Counted from the first letter of the stretch, positions 12,140 to 24,355 are shown. The stretch is 64,000 nucleotides of DNA from Pseudisothecium myosuroides (GCA_951799445.1 OX637287.1:42313724-42377723); one strand, 5' to 3'. Notes: generated by a model from the sequence alone, not told the origin. A program made the numbers and translations.

Positions 12140-12488
12140 GGAACAGAGTAAATTTTGATAAGCTGTAAATCAATTATGGTCATGCATGTTATGTCCTTTA
12201 GCCTCATACTTTTTTCAATTCTTCAATTTTAAATTTGACATGTAAAAAGTGGATTAAAAGACTTCAAATTACTTTTATAGTTTTAACACCCTGTTGATCA
12301 ACATTACAATCTTTTAATCCATAAGTAATATTGATTTGTTTAATTTCTTTTCCTATGTGATCCACAACACATCTAGTTTGATTTTAGACGGTTACAATTT
12401 TTATTAAATTAATTAAACTAATCAAAACTTGGGCTTTTTGATTAATTGTGAACAAACTCAAAAAATGCCTTCAGCATTTAAGGGTTAA
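12140..12488 (+). mobile_element. TTAA element, family D, right part
   Basis: The sequence ends AGCATTTAAGGGTTAA and matches the right portion of the copy at 47806-48449 in the same orientation, and the left portion of 13616-14822 in reverse. Its left limit is unclear. Confidence 0.6.
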
Positions 12489-12837
12489 GATCCACAATTG
12501 GTAAAACTTATGAAGAAATTAATTTAGACCATTTGAAGATCTTAAATTTAATCTATTCAAGCACGCATTTGGCTAATGTACTAACTTAATAATTGTAAAA
12601 AAATTCATGGAAGTTTTTTATAGTTCCGTTAATTATCATGCTCTACTTGTAACATTTGTTTCATGTCATTCCAAGGTCTAGCAAAAATTACAAAGTATTT
12701 TGACTTCAATACTGCAGTGGCACCCTAAAATATTTACTTTTAAATTTAAATTTTTAATTGGATGAAGTGCACTTTTCACAACATTTGTCATCCAACTAGT
12801 GGTTGGTTTAATGCTTAGAATGAAACAATTTAATTCC

Positions 12838-13373
12838 TTAACCCCTAAAAGCCCAAGGGGTTTGGACAAAATACAAATGTATTATAAAATATAAGTTCTA
12901 TAACTTTTTTGAAGTTTGCATAAAAAAAGATAATGTGAAACGCAAAATGTAGAAAGTATCCATACAGTAAAAATTTTAAAATTATTTTAAGATTCTCTTC
13001 AAATGTATTTTGAAGATATAACTTCAAAAGTTTACCAAAAATATAATTTTTATCTTTAGCATTTGAATTTTTTTATTGGTCAAAATTTTAGTTTCTATTG
13101 ATTTGTGAAAAAATGCATAAGATCTACCATAGTAATGAGAACACCAACACTTTCTCCAAATAGTACGTTTTTCAACACTACAAAATTCTAAACACCTTAG
13201 TGCTATTTTTCTTGTAGTTTTTGTTTGACTGTAGTGATCTAAGTTTTGAATACAAATATTAAAAGACAACCCAATCTTAAAAAAAAAAAATTGAAAAAAA
13301 AAATTCCGCCCAAATATTCTGCCCAAAATTTGGTAGCGACCAAAAAATGGTCACTGGAGCGCTTAGGGGCTAA
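12838..13373. mobile_element. TTAA element, 536 bp
   Basis: It begins TTAACCCCTAAAAGCCCAAG and ends GCGCTTAGGGGCTAA (last TTAA mutated to CTAA). Terminal inverted similarity covers about 10 bp. The interior is AT-rich without a credible protein. Confidence 0.65.
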
Positions 13374-13615
13374 GGATCAAGGCTTTTTTCACAAAGAACA
13401 CTCAAAACTCCCATTTATATTGTAAAGTGCAAGACTCTTAAATTTTATTTTTGCATATCTAACTACATGATTTTGCACTAAAATAATATGAAATTGTACA
13501 GAAAAACTTTCAAAATCTTATTTGTGTAGATTGCAAGATATTTGTATTTAAAATAAATTTTTTTTTTTTCATGTATCTTGCCTAACTACTTAGTAAGGCT
13601 TTGAATCTTCTTAAT

Positions 13616-14822
13616 TTAACCCCTAAATGCCCAAGACCTTTTTTGAGCTTCTAGGAATTTGCTCTAAATTGAACAAAAAGCCAACATTTTGATAAGTAGT
13701 ATCAATTTTTTTGAATTGTAACTATAGAAATTCAAACTAAAAATGTTAGAAATCACATAGGAAAAGAAAACACAACAATATCACTTATGGATTGAAACAT
13801 TATAATGTTTGATCATGAGGGTGTTAAAACCATGAAATTAATTTGAAGTCTTTCAATACTCTTTTCACATGTCAAATCTAAAAAATTGGTCACCAAAAAA
13901 AAATTCCTTCCATTCCAAAATGATTGTCTAGTGACAAACTTTTTTTCAAGATTAAGGGAAAATTTGAAAATTTGGTAAAGTAATGAATGTAAACACAAAA
14001 ATTAACTCCTAATTTGCTTGGTGGTTTGCAAACATGGCAATATCACATTTGAAGCATGAAAGTTTAGGTTGCAACTTCAAATAATAAATCACCCTCTAGT
14101 TTGCGATTTTCTACCAAAAATGAGCACTGAACATAGCAACGCATTAGTTTTCCATCTTGTCTTTGTACCGCATGAAGATTTTGTAAAGGTAGCCTAGAAT
14201 TAGATGTTTTTTGACCAACTTCTATGCAAGTTGTTGTGAGTTACTTGTGTAATTTAAATCGACTATTTCATGAATTGTGTCTTTGTGGAATTGACATTGA
14301 CTATTTTGTGAATTGTGTCTATGTATAACTGAAATTGTTATTGTAACATCTTGATTATTTCATGAATTGTGTCTTTGTATAACTAAATTTGAAGTAGTGG
14401 ACAATCACTTTTGGACATGTATTTTTGGAATTATGGACAATCACTTTGGGATAGAGGGAATATGAGGTTAAAGGGCATAACATGCACAGTCCCAATTAGT
14501 TTATGGCTTTTCAAAACCTATTCTACAATTTATTTATTTTAATTTCTAATTTGATTTTTTCTCTAAGATCTAGTTTATTTAAATCTCATTTCCAAGAGCA
14601 CTCAACACTATAGAAAGTCAAGATTGCAATGGACACACTTGCACAAAATCTTGAATAGGAAAATCAATCATTTTCAAAATCATACTTTTAATGCTAAAAC
14701 TAGACTTCAAAAAGAAATTGTCAAAAACATAGACTATTAAAAATAAAAACCAAATTAGGTTTCATGTAACTACAAAGTATTGTCAACACCAAAATTTGAT
14801 GCCTTGGGCATTTAGGGGTTAA
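13616..14822 (-). mobile_element. TTAA element, family D, about 1.2 kb
   Basis: Both ends read TTAACCCCTAAATGCCCAAG going inward, an inverted repeat of at least 16 bp. Subterminal DNA on each side matches the opposite ends of the shorter copy at 47806-48449. No transposase frame is present. It is the longest intact family D copy in the window. Confidence 0.8.
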
Positions 14823-14978
14823 AATTTTTGCAATATAGATTTTGAATTAAAGAAAATTTATCTTGAAAACTGAAGTTGAGAATTTGCGATTTAAAAGTTA
14901 AAAAAATAAAAATAAATAAAAAATAAAAATAAAACTGTTAAGTAGAAGTAGGTACAAGATAGAGGAAAAACATATTCA

Positions 14979-15908
14979 TTAACCCCCAAAGGACCAGCCT
15001 GCTATTTTTAGCAACGTAGCAATTTTAGGCAGGTACTTGTGACCAAAAATTTGCATATTTTAGGCTGAAGTTTTAATCGAAGGTCAGGACGAGGAATATC
15101 TTTCATATGCACTAAATTTCATGACATTTGGAAATAGGAGTCAAAAGATATGACTTGATATATTGTTTGTTCACAACTCGGGCAGTCCGGGCAATTAAAA
15201 AAATATCACTTTATTCAAAAACAAAAATAAGAAATTGGTTTTTTAGATTTATTTATACTTAGAAAGCTTTGAATCAACCCATTTCAATCAATGAGTCAAA
15301 TTTATGAGGAGTTTTAGTTTGCGGACAGTTATGGATTCTCTACTCAAAAAAAAACTTTGAAGTCCTTTATCTTACTCAATTTTCAATATTTTTTGAAAAA
15401 AATAAAATGATAGGATGTAGATTGTTTATAACAACATTACAACCATTGGAATTGACATTTTTCAATTTTATAATTAAATTCTTAACAATTTTGTATTTTG
15501 AATCATTATCTTCTTCTTTTTACTTACTAGTTTTTTCTTGTATGTTGCATAATTCCAAATAATATAAAAAAATTTAAGCATATAGACAACTTGTTTAGAA
15601 AAAAGAATTCAAAGAAGCACCACCATTTTGGACATTTTTTCATACAAATGTGACCTTGTGAAGTGCAGCTGCCTTGTTTTTCGCACGGTCCAAAAGAGGA
15701 TTTTTGCCAATTCAAACACTAATATCTTCCAATCCGCACGGTGGAAAATTCTGAAATTTTTTCTACATCTTCTCAACTAGCATAATATAAGATCCTAGGG
15801 TTACATGTGTCCAAAAATGTTTTTTTTCTAAAATTTGGTACTTGTACTAAAAATGGCAATTTTAGAGCATTTCTAGTGAAAACATAGTCAAGAAACTTTA
15901 ATAGTTAA
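14979..15908 (+). mobile_element. TTAA element, family A, uninterrupted, 930 bp
   Basis: It starts TTAACCCCCAAAGGACCA and ends AACTTTAATAGTTAA (right terminus partly mutated). It aligns from end to end with 23423-24355 in reverse and with the outer parts of 697-4247. Internal landmarks are TCAAAAGATATG in the left half and AATATCTTCCAATCCG in the right half. No protein is encoded. Confidence 0.82.
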
Positions 15909-16690
15909 TAGTTCTAAGATGGAATGTAAACACACTAATCCCAATGGTGAGATTCTTTTAACAAGGAAACCGTAAACCATTTGGAACTTGTTTTTTTGAA
16001 AAATGGTGACTATTGAATTAAAAAATGAATCCAATTAGTTACTTTATTTTAAAAAATGCTCTAACTGGCCCCCAAAATAAGACTTTCCATTACTTTCTGA
16101 TCACTAGTCAAAATAGAATGAAATCTTTTTGTGTATACAGATATTTCCTACTACAAACAAAAAACTTAAAATGTTTGTGATATTTTTTGTACTGCACAAC
16201 AAACTCCATTTTGTGCTCACGATGGCGTACCTTTTGCTCCCCCACATTGATCATTTGAAATCTCAAAGTATTGAGCAAAACAAAAGGACTTAAAAGCAAA
16301 GAATCACAAACAAGAGGTTTAGGTGCATGTTTCCAACCAGTCGTTCAATACTCTTGTCAAAGGAAAAAGCCCCATGCAAAAGTATTCTAAAAATGTTATG
16401 AAGCTTATCCAATGAATATGTGCAGGATAAGCGAGTATCCAGTGGCTTCAGCAATGTAAGGCAATGGTGCTCAAGGTATAAGCCCAAGTCTTAGTTGTCA
16501 TAAGGACATGGAGCCAAGAAATACAACCGCTTATTCACATGAAGAATTGCACAACTAGATGATAAAGACTAGGCAAACACCAATTCAAGTGCATGTACTG
16601 TACATAAGGCTTATGCTCCAGCATTACATTCTGTCACTCCTGTTCGTGAAGGTATGCCTAGTAACCATCAGTCAAAATACACTTGCTCAA
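15909..16690. other. No gene recognised
   Basis: AT-rich DNA without splice-supported coding sequence or recognisable element ends. Confidence 0.4.
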
Positions 16691-16799
16691 TATCCAGAGT
16701 TCTTTACGTAAACAGTGAAAAAAAATCCGTTCTGCATGCATTGGAACGTGATTGTAGCACAGGAAGTGCAGCTACCTCATGGAAATGGTGGTTTAGGAG

Positions 16800-16945
16800 T
16801 ACTGAAGCTCTATTTTCGATTAAAAGAGCGAGGAAGTGGAACTGTGGCGTCGGCTCTACGATTTGAGCTGACGACGCAGCTGACAGACGAGTTTCTTGGT
16901 TGAGTGTCGTCGGCCCTATTCCATGTATTTGTTTTCCTGCCAGAA
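16800..16945 (-). pseudogene. Possible fragment of the last MLO exon
   Basis: On the minus strand, a 22-nt stretch around TGGCAGGAAAACAAAT matches the intron-exon junction of MLO exon 16 (44500) almost exactly. Reading on in the same frame gives KTNTW, then DxQP and SV at spacings like the MLO tail ([18 protein letters not shown]). Similarity beyond that is weak. It may be a decayed duplicate or chance extension of a short repeat. Confidence 0.35.
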
Positions 16946-17521
16946 GAACTGACCAACATAACATTCTTTAGTAGTTGCGAGAACCTCATCCTTCTTCCCT
17001 ATACTTGGGAAAAAATAACAGATCCAAAAGTTTGACGTTCATTCTGCATGGCGCTCTGTCTCCTTCCTGTAGCTAGTCGTACCTCCCACCTGAAACGAGC
17101 GCAAGACTTTGCTATATTCAAGGTCTCCACTAAGCATCTTCAACACAATTCATCAAGCACTGCGAAGAAGAATAGGAAATGATCAAATTTGCATAAGGAA
17201 TGCACTAGAGCTCATCCTCTAACTGGCATGGAGAATAGACCCGAAGAGAATAGCATGAGTAAAAGAAATGAAAATGAAGTTAGGTTCCAGCAAGTTTGCT
17301 GAAATCGACTGTCTCCACCTAATTGCTAAAGATCCTTTCACTTCGTGACAGCAAATTGCATTATCAAGCGATTTAGCAATGAATTAAACGACAACTTCAA
17401 ACGACATTCACTCTGCCAACCACACTCCAAACACCAAGTCCAAATGGACCACAATTCATTTGAATCTTCATCATCTCAAATTTGATTCCACAAAGTGCCG
17501 ATTGAAGGAAGCTTACCATAC

Positions 17522-19905
17522 TTAGCTGCTGGGGACAAGAACGAGAGTATGATCAAAGCCGCAAGCACCGTCAACAACACAACTCCGAAGGCTCTCCAGA
17601 GGAAAGGGAAAACGCTCATCAGCCGGGCTGCCTAATCCCAAGCGACCGTTCTTGCCACTCCCCCACACCCACACTTGGCCTCTCGATGTGAGAGCCACAG
17701 AATGCGCACGCCCACCAGCAACAGCCACCACCTCTGCTGCTTGAAACTCCTCGTCTCCAACGCATTCTGGCAAAGCACTCCCCTGATGCCAGCCCCAGGA
17801 GTACACCCGACCTGGCGCAACCACAGCTAACGACTGACCCAGGCCTGCACCAAGCTGGACGACTCGTTCCTCGGAGAGAGGCCCTTGCACACGCTCAACG
17901 CAACTCTCAACTGTGTTGGAAATTGCGCTCGGCCTGCCGAGTTGTCCCAGGCTGTTGTCACCGAAACTCAACAGCTCTCCTTGCTCTGATCCATGGAGGA
18001 CTCAATTATAAAAACCATCTCACAAAACTACAAGCATTTCATGAGGACGTGTCTGTAATGGATAGATTACGGAAAATGGAGATGCGAATAGTAGAGTAGA
18101 AGTGCATTGCAGTAGATTAGAGAAAGATGAAAGACGACGCTCTAGGACAGTGGCATTACCATTTAATGTCAAAGAATGGTCCATCCCGCAACTGATTTCT
18201 GTCGCATGATAAGATCGAAGTGAGTCCACACGAACTGGTTCCCAAGCCAGAACCGGGCTCTTCTCCTTTTCCATATCCGCTAGAACCTGCCGGTACGCAA
18301 TATCCTCAACGGCTTCACCAGTATCACGATCGTTGATGGCTTCCTTGGACGGGGTTTCATAGGGCTGGAACCCGAGGCGGCCGTTTGCTGCGTAACCCCA
18401 GCTTTGAACATTGCCTTCGGCTGTGAGTGCGAGAGCATGGCCCCAACCCAACGCTACCTGACAAGCGCAAAACTCAACCTGGCCAATCAATCTTTCAGGC
18501 TGAAAACAAAATATTCTATACCTAGAGGGGTGGAACCCATTCTACTGCAAAATGGTGGAAATCCTATCAACACCTATATTCTATCAACTCAATTATATGT
18601 TGCGAATAAGCAATCATGGTCATAAAATGTTTTGAAGTACCCACCCGCATAACAAACTTGAGGAACTGCCTCAAAACCCTTGGAAAAGGAATCCAGATTC
18701 TTTTGTGCTCATCTCATGTGAGAGGTACCAAGACGTACCAAAAGCGTCACGCATGCTCTCAACCATGAATCCCAGAATTTTTGAGACTTGATTTGGTTGC
18801 TATCTACAACGGAAAAGGGTGAATTCTCACAGCTTTTAAAAGAATGTTATGAAGAACATCAAGGATTGAATACAAACCAAGAAGAAAATGCAAGACTGTG
18901 AAGGGCAGCAGTACCTAGTCACCTGCACCACTTGTTTGCCTGAGAGGGCCTCCACTCGCTGTGGGACTGCAGCCTGCGTGATGCCAGGTCCCAAGCCAAG
19001 CTGGCCACGCTTGGACTTGCCCCATGCCCACAGGGATCCATCTTTCGCAACCGCCATGGAAACCACCCCCGAGCCTCTCGCAGATGTCACTTCCACGCTT
19101 TCCAAACCTCGCACTCTTTGCGGGACATGCCATTTCTCTCTGCAAATGGCACTTGTCAGACTCTTTGCAGGAAAGAATTTGGTCACGACTTTGCACCATG
19201 GGACGTGAAATCAAGCTTCTGAGGGACAAGAGTGGAATTTAGGACCCTGATCCGGCTCATACATCACAGAACTCTACTTGCTCCGCTCTGTACAGTTTAT
19301 GATTCATGACGGTCATCTGCAGGGGTCTTCAAGGCATACGGCTTGGAGGAAGAAATCCTATCGTGTACCATGTTTCTTTCTCTGAATCCTCCAAAAGACA
19401 AACTAGACAGCTTGTGATCATGGAGCCTACCTGGAGTTTAGGGTTTCGTCTCGCTCACCGAGCTGCCCTTCCGAGTTTCGGCCCCAAGCCCAGAGCTCGC
19501 CAGTGCGTGACACCGCCATGGAATGGTAATGTCCTGCGCCCACGCTTGCGATGTCTACTGGCAAAGCCGCCACCTCCTCAGGCTCATACGCATCTCCGCC
19601 GAAGCAATCTGTGTGTCCAAGCGCTCCGTGGCTTCCATCCCCGAAACTCAGCACCTTGGCATCCCTGGTCAAAGTGGTCGTCAATGGTCGCCCAAATCGC
19701 ATCCACCTTCCTGGGGACACACCAACCACCTACAATTTCAATTCAAGATGTATGCGAAGAGCATCATCCTCAAGAGCATCATCCTGCAAACTCTACATGT
19801 GACCTAATCTCAATGTAGGAAAGCAAAATTACCTCGGCGTAATGCAGTCCTGAAGATGTGTGAGAGATGGAAGCTCGCATGGAGACCTCGATTAGCACCC
19901 CTCAT
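17522..19905 (-). CDS. RCC1-family seven-bladed beta-propeller protein, 450 aa, five exons
   Basis: Exons: 19833-19905, 19431-19710, 18923-19139, 18160-18478 and 17522-17985. They sum to 1353 nt, in phase at every GT-AG junction, ending in TAA. RCC1 signature strands lie at about residues 44-56, 97-109 (LWAWGRNSEGQLG), 154-166 (LWAWGKSKRGQLG), 214-226, 301-313, 357-365 and 401-413 (VWVWGSGKNGRLG), enough for a seven-bladed propeller. The first 24 residues carry six arginines and three histidines and no acidic residue (MRGANRGLH..., ...IFRTALRR), as in plant mitochondrial or plastid presequences; organellar targeting is inferred. RCC1-fold proteins act as exchange factors, photoreceptors or organellar RNA-processing factors, and this sequence does not settle which. 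The start codon is the first ATG of the exon shared in position by all three copies. Confidence 0.9.
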
Positions 19906-19984
19906 AGCTGAGGCCCATGTGAAGATTCGGCATGTTTAGAGATAACCCATATTGCTTGCATCTGTTTGCGTAGTAACATACTTA

Positions 19985-20190
19985 CATGGAAAATCCGGGT
20001 TTCGGAAGCCGAATCGAGCGCCGAACTCTCTGATCGTTCGTCGAATCACCCGCTACGCCGTCCGTTCGTCCGAGGAACCATCCGCCGATACGGCGTCGTT
20101 TGCGACGACATGGTCTCCTCGTTCGTCATATCGTTCGCCTGATCATCCCATCGTTCGTCGCATAGTCCGTCGATCCGTCCGTTTCGAATG
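19985..20190. repeat. CG-rich array upstream of RCC1 copy 2
   Basis: Repeated CGTTCGTCG-type words (TCGTTCGTCG, CCGTTCGTCC, TCGTTCGTCAT) make the stretch unusually rich in CG dinucleotides for this AT-rich, CG-poor window. It replaces the GGTTCGGAATTGG array of copy 1 at the same relative place. Confidence 0.7.
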
Positions 20191-20265
20191 CAGTGGATGA
20201 TGTTGCACTCTTCGAGGCCAACCCACATTTTTTTGTGAAATCGTCACCTCAGTTAAACTTTCAGG
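20189..20265. promoter_or_regulatory. Conserved hairpin block, RCC1 copy 2 5' flank
   Basis: Second copy of the block at 10257, with GTGGATGATGTTGCACTCT and CCAACCCACA. The right half of the stem is altered to TTGTGAAATC, so the hairpin is weaker than at 10257 and 28956. Confidence 0.4.
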
Positions 20266-20899
20266 ATTTTTTTTCCCCAAGTTTTAGGGTCGTTTTCTTT
20301 TTCAAATAATTTTTTTTATTGTATACGGTATGAGAGTGCGTACCAAATTAACCCTTAAAGGACCGAGGTCATTTTTCTGCTGCATCCATTGAAGAAACCA
20401 AAAAAAATGTTTTTTTCAAAATCTAACCGTAGGATCTTTTACTTTCTTGTTTTTTAACATGTGATAAAAATTTCATGAAGTTTGACCGCACGGATTGGAA
20501 GTTATGAGCATTTGAAGTTGGGAAAGAAGTTTTTTTTGAAGCTGCCCTACAATTTCAGCTGACTTTGACCAGGGCTATAGGAAAAAACTTGCTCTACACA
20601 AAGTTGAGCTTTAAGTCCTCCATGTAGGAGACCATGTTAGGTATGTGTGGGACAATTTTCAAACAAATTGGAGTGGTAGAATATAGTGGAAAAAAACTTG
20701 CAATGCAATGAGGTGCTGAGAATTCCATGTACACTGGACAAAATTGCAAGCTTTATATAAATTTTAGAAACTCAATTTATGGAAATCCGAACGGTGGAAA
20801 CGAAGACATGTTATTTTTGTCCAACATACCACCACCACCCAAAAAAAAAATGAAGAGTAGAAGAAATAAAAAGAACGGCAATCACTACTATTTTGAAGG

Positions 20900-23160
20900 G
20901 GCACGGAAAAGGAGGGCTGAAGCCGGGCCCCTTCCATTGCCCCACATGGAAGATGGCAGGGAGGGAAGGGAGGATGGCAAGGAGGGATGGCGAGGATGGT
21001 GGGGAACAGAGGCTTGACCGGGTTGTCAGCCCCGGCCACAGGCCCTACTAGGGTGTACCAAAAGGGCCATGCTTCGTCAGGCACCCACAAGCGCGGGTGA
21101 CCTACGATGAAGGGCGGGTGACCCGCGATCTACCTCGGAGTACCTGTGGTTCAATTTTTTTTTCCGATTGTCATCTGCTTCAAACTGGCCGCCAGTGGCA
21201 CTCTGCGGCTGGTGCATTCTGTACATTATAGGTGATACTACTTGTGGAAAAGGGTAGGTTGTGTCCGTTGTCAATTCGGTAGGTGCAAGGGTGGGGGGAT
21301 TTGAGGGAGAGTGGGGGTGAGTTTGTGAGGAGGATGGGATTCTGGGTGTTGAGGGTGTGAAGAATCGGACTGGGGAGTGGAGGATTGTGCAAGTATTGTG
21401 AAAGAGATTGTGCTAGTAGTGTTGCGTGTGTGGAATGCAATCTCGTGTGTTGGGGTGGCTGGAACTCTTGGCATTGTGTCAAGCTTAGTGCATGTTCATT
21501 TATTAGGTTAGGGAGGTGGTTATTTTGTGGTGGATTCTTTGTTTCTAAGGGTTTGAAGTTTGGGCAAGGAGATTTATGTGCGTTGTGATGGGATTTCAGG
21601 TTGAGAATGACAATGAGCGCAATGGTTGGAAGTTGAAGATGCCTGTGAACTCTACCAATATTCAGTGTACCTTCGAATGCAGGATCAGTCGGTTGCAATC
21701 ATTCAGGAGATTGGTGTAGAATGAGGTTTAACCCCTAAAGGACCAAAGTCAGAAAATGGAGCCAGAAATGCCTTGGTCCTTTAGGGGTTAAATGTGCAAT
21801 TTGCTGTGAATCCAAATGATGGGGAGGTTATGATCATTGACATGAATCCTCAAGTGTGTCGTTCTTCAGCTCTTGCATCCAAAGCTACTAGTTTCCCAAT
21901 TGCTAAAATGACAGCCAAGCTTTCAGTGGGATATATACTCGATCAATTTTCAAATATCATCGTGATATACACTTGATCAAATGTCAGTGGGATATACACT
22001 CAATCAAATTTCATACACATTCAGTGATTTCAAATATCCAGGCCATGCATACCACTCTCTGCCAGTATTTAGCAAAGGAGGAAGAGCAGGTACAAATTCT
22101 TCCCAATCTACACAAGATAGGTCATGTTTAGCCATTGCAAATTAATATACTTACACTGATGTGCTGCCAAAGTTTGAATTCTTGCAATTTGTCAATTGAA
22201 TGACAGATACGGCATCTGGAGCTCAGTTTTCCTTTTTAGTGTATACTTTCATGAGGTGAATCTTATGCAATAATTCTCGAAATGGAGATTAATATTAGAA
22301 TTGAAAACTAGTTGAATCTTACCAATTGTAACGCCATCCAAGGCGGTTTTAAATTTGAACCTGCTCAATTGTAGGGTTTAATGTGGGTCTAGGTAATCTA
22401 CTCATGATATTTTCTGTTTTGCAGGAGAGCTTGGACAGCTAGTTTGTGAGTTTCTGGAGGCTTGCATCCATTAGCTGGTGTGCATTTGAGAATTCTACCT
22501 ACCAGGTAGGGTTCCTTCTGGAAGTTGACAGCTTTGCTTTGGCTTTGAGGCTTAGTGTTGTAACAGTAGAAACTAAAAAGCGGGATTTCTCATTCTTAAC
22601 TTCATGAGAATGATCGACTATTGGCTGTGCATAAAAATGATAACTACAGACGTGCAAGATGAGCAGTTGCATACCAAAACATAAATAAATAAAAATAGCA
22701 ACAAGAAGAGGCTGAAACCAAGAACAAGTGATGCATTGCCAATTCCAAATATCAGATTAGAAGAACTACCAAATCACATTCAACAATTTTGGACGCAAGT
22801 CCAATGAATAATACGCAGGTAGTATCACCTATAATGCACAGAATGCACCAGCCGCAGAGTGCCGCCTGCGGCCAGTTTGAAGCGGATGACAATCGATTGG
22901 ATGACAAATTGGATGTTCAAAAAAATGTACCCTGGTGTAGACTGCGGGTGACCTGCCCTTCACCGCAGGTCACCTGCGCTTGTGGGTGCTTGATAAAGCA
23001 TAGCCCTTTTGGTACTTCCTACCCTGATGCCTGCCACCGGGCCCCCCACGCATGCGGCAGGGGAGGCATAGTGTTATTCCCCCCTCCCTCTCTTCCGTGG
23101 GCACAGGTTGTCAAAAGAGGCCCTCAATTTCAGCCCTCCACCTCCTACCTATCCTCTTGC
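20900..23160. mobile_element. Long inverted-repeat element (MULE- or foldback-like)
   Basis: An arm at about 20900-21262 is inverted at about 22806-23160. The best-conserved parts are CAAACTGGCC next to GTGGCACTCTGCGGCTGGTG, and GGTGACC runs near CTTGTGGGTGC. The arms are about 70-80 percent alike by eye and GC-richer than their surroundings. The 1.5-kb interior has intron-like and exon-like stretches but no recognised protein. Long inverted arms around gene-like DNA resemble Mutator or Pack-MULE structure. No target duplication could be fixed, so the class is uncertain. Confidence 0.55.
21728..21791. mobile_element. 64-bp miniature TTAA element
   Basis: It consists of TTAA, a perfect 15-bp inverted repeat CCCCTAAAGGACCAA, about 26 bp of interior, and TTAA. 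The inner left end matches the left end of the 911-bp element at 24460 (GGACCAAAGTC) and the inner right end matches its right end (GAGCCAGAAA...GCCTTGG). It therefore looks like an extreme internal deletion of that family that kept both termini. It lies inside the arms of the 20900-23160 element. Confidence 0.88.
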
Positions 23161-23422
23161 CCGTGTCTAGTGCCTTCATGTCAGTCATCTCTCTCCTAGT
23201 GGCCACAGGCCTTGCCCAATCTGCCCCTCCTCCCCCACTTTGTCAAAAAATACTCATAACTTCTTGCTCAAAGGTCCAAACGCGAAAAAAATTACATTCC
23301 CACGTAGCTCTCTCAATTCTTCACCTCCTCTAAAAGTTTCAGAAAATCTTACAAAGTAGAACGCCCGTAGGTACATGCCCAAAATCCATTTGTCTCCCGA
23401 AGGGACAATGGTGTTTTAGGGG

Positions 23423-24355
23423 TTAACCCCTAAAATTCCTTGACTATGTTTTCACCAAAAACGCTCAAAAACTGCCATTTCTAGTACAAATACCAAATTT
23501 TAGAAAAAAAACTTTTTTAGACACATATAACTATAGGATCTTATAGTATTCTAGTTTTAGAAGACGTGGAAAAAATTTCAGAATTTTTCACCATGCAAAT
23601 TGGAAGATATTAGCATTTGAATTGGCAAAGATCCTTTTTTTGTCCCTGCGAAAAACAGGACAGCTGCACTTCACAAGGTCACATTTGTATGAAAAAATGT
23701 CCAAAATGGTGGTGCTTCTTTGAATTCTTATTTCTAAACAAGTTGGCTACATGTTTAAAAAATTTCAAATCATTTGGAATTGTACAACATATAGGAAAAA
23801 AATAGTAAGTAGAAAAAAATAGAAAATGATTCAAAACATTGAATTGTTAAGAATTTAATTATGGAATTGAAAATTTTCAATCCCAATGGTTGTAATGTTT
23901 TAATAAACAATCTATATCCTAGAATTTTATTTTTTTCAAAAAATATTGAAAATTGAGTGAAATAAACAACTTCAAAGTTTATTTTAGAGTAGAAAATCCA
24001 TAACTGCCTGCAAACTAAAATTCCTCATAATTTTTGACTCATTGATTGAAATGTAATGATTCAAAGCTTTCCACACGTATATAAATTTAGAAAACCAATT
24101 TCAAATTTTTATTTTTGAAAAAAGTGACTTTTTTAGATTTGCCCGGACTGCCCTCCTAGTGAAAAAAGTAACATAGTAGGCCATAACTTTTGACTCCTAT
24201 TTCGAAATGTCATGAAATTTAGTGCACATGAAAGATATTCCTCATCCCTACCTTCTACTAAAATTTCAACTTAAAATATGAAAATCTCTAGTCACACGTA
24301 CCGGCCCAAAATCGCTATGTTGCTAAAAATAGCAGGCTGGTCCTTTAGGGGTTAA
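23423..24355 (-). mobile_element. TTAA element, family A, 933 bp
   Basis: Read on the minus strand it starts TTAACCCCTAAAGGACCAG and ends AATTTTAGGGGTTAA, and aligns throughout with 14979-15908. Both TTAA tetramers are intact. It abuts the family C end at 23426, sharing one TTAA. No protein is encoded. Confidence 0.85.

Larger units (their letters stand above)
17090..20260. repeat. RCC1 locus duplication, copy 2 block
   Basis: It is the partner of 6640-10330. Introns are conserved as well as exons, showing segmental DNA duplication rather than retroposition. The stretch around exon 3 and its flanks (18836-19245) is nearly identical to copy 1 (8351-8760), while exons 4 and 5 are clearly more diverged. 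Confidence 0.88.
20348..23426 (+). mobile_element. TTAA element, family C, with large nested insertion
   Basis: The left end is TTAACCCTTAAAGGACCGAGG and the right end is GTTTTAGGGGTTAA. Positions 20348-20720 match the left part of family C copies at 33047 and 27510, and 23240-23426 match the right part of 33047-34177. The 2 kb between is mostly the inverted-repeat element at 20900-23160 and the 64-bp miniature at 21728. The final TTAA is shared back-to-back with the next element (23423-24355). That both ends belong to one element is inferred from family alignment. Confidence 0.55.

Noticed and set aside
20727..21090. Overlapping open frames on both strands near 20.8-21.1 kb
   Set aside because: They lie in purine-rich inverted-repeat arm DNA; no protein family is recognisable.
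21385..21588. Cysteine-rich 67-codon frame as a zinc-finger or secreted peptide gene
   Set aside because: Cysteine spacing fits no family I know, and there is no splice or promoter support inside the inverted-repeat element.
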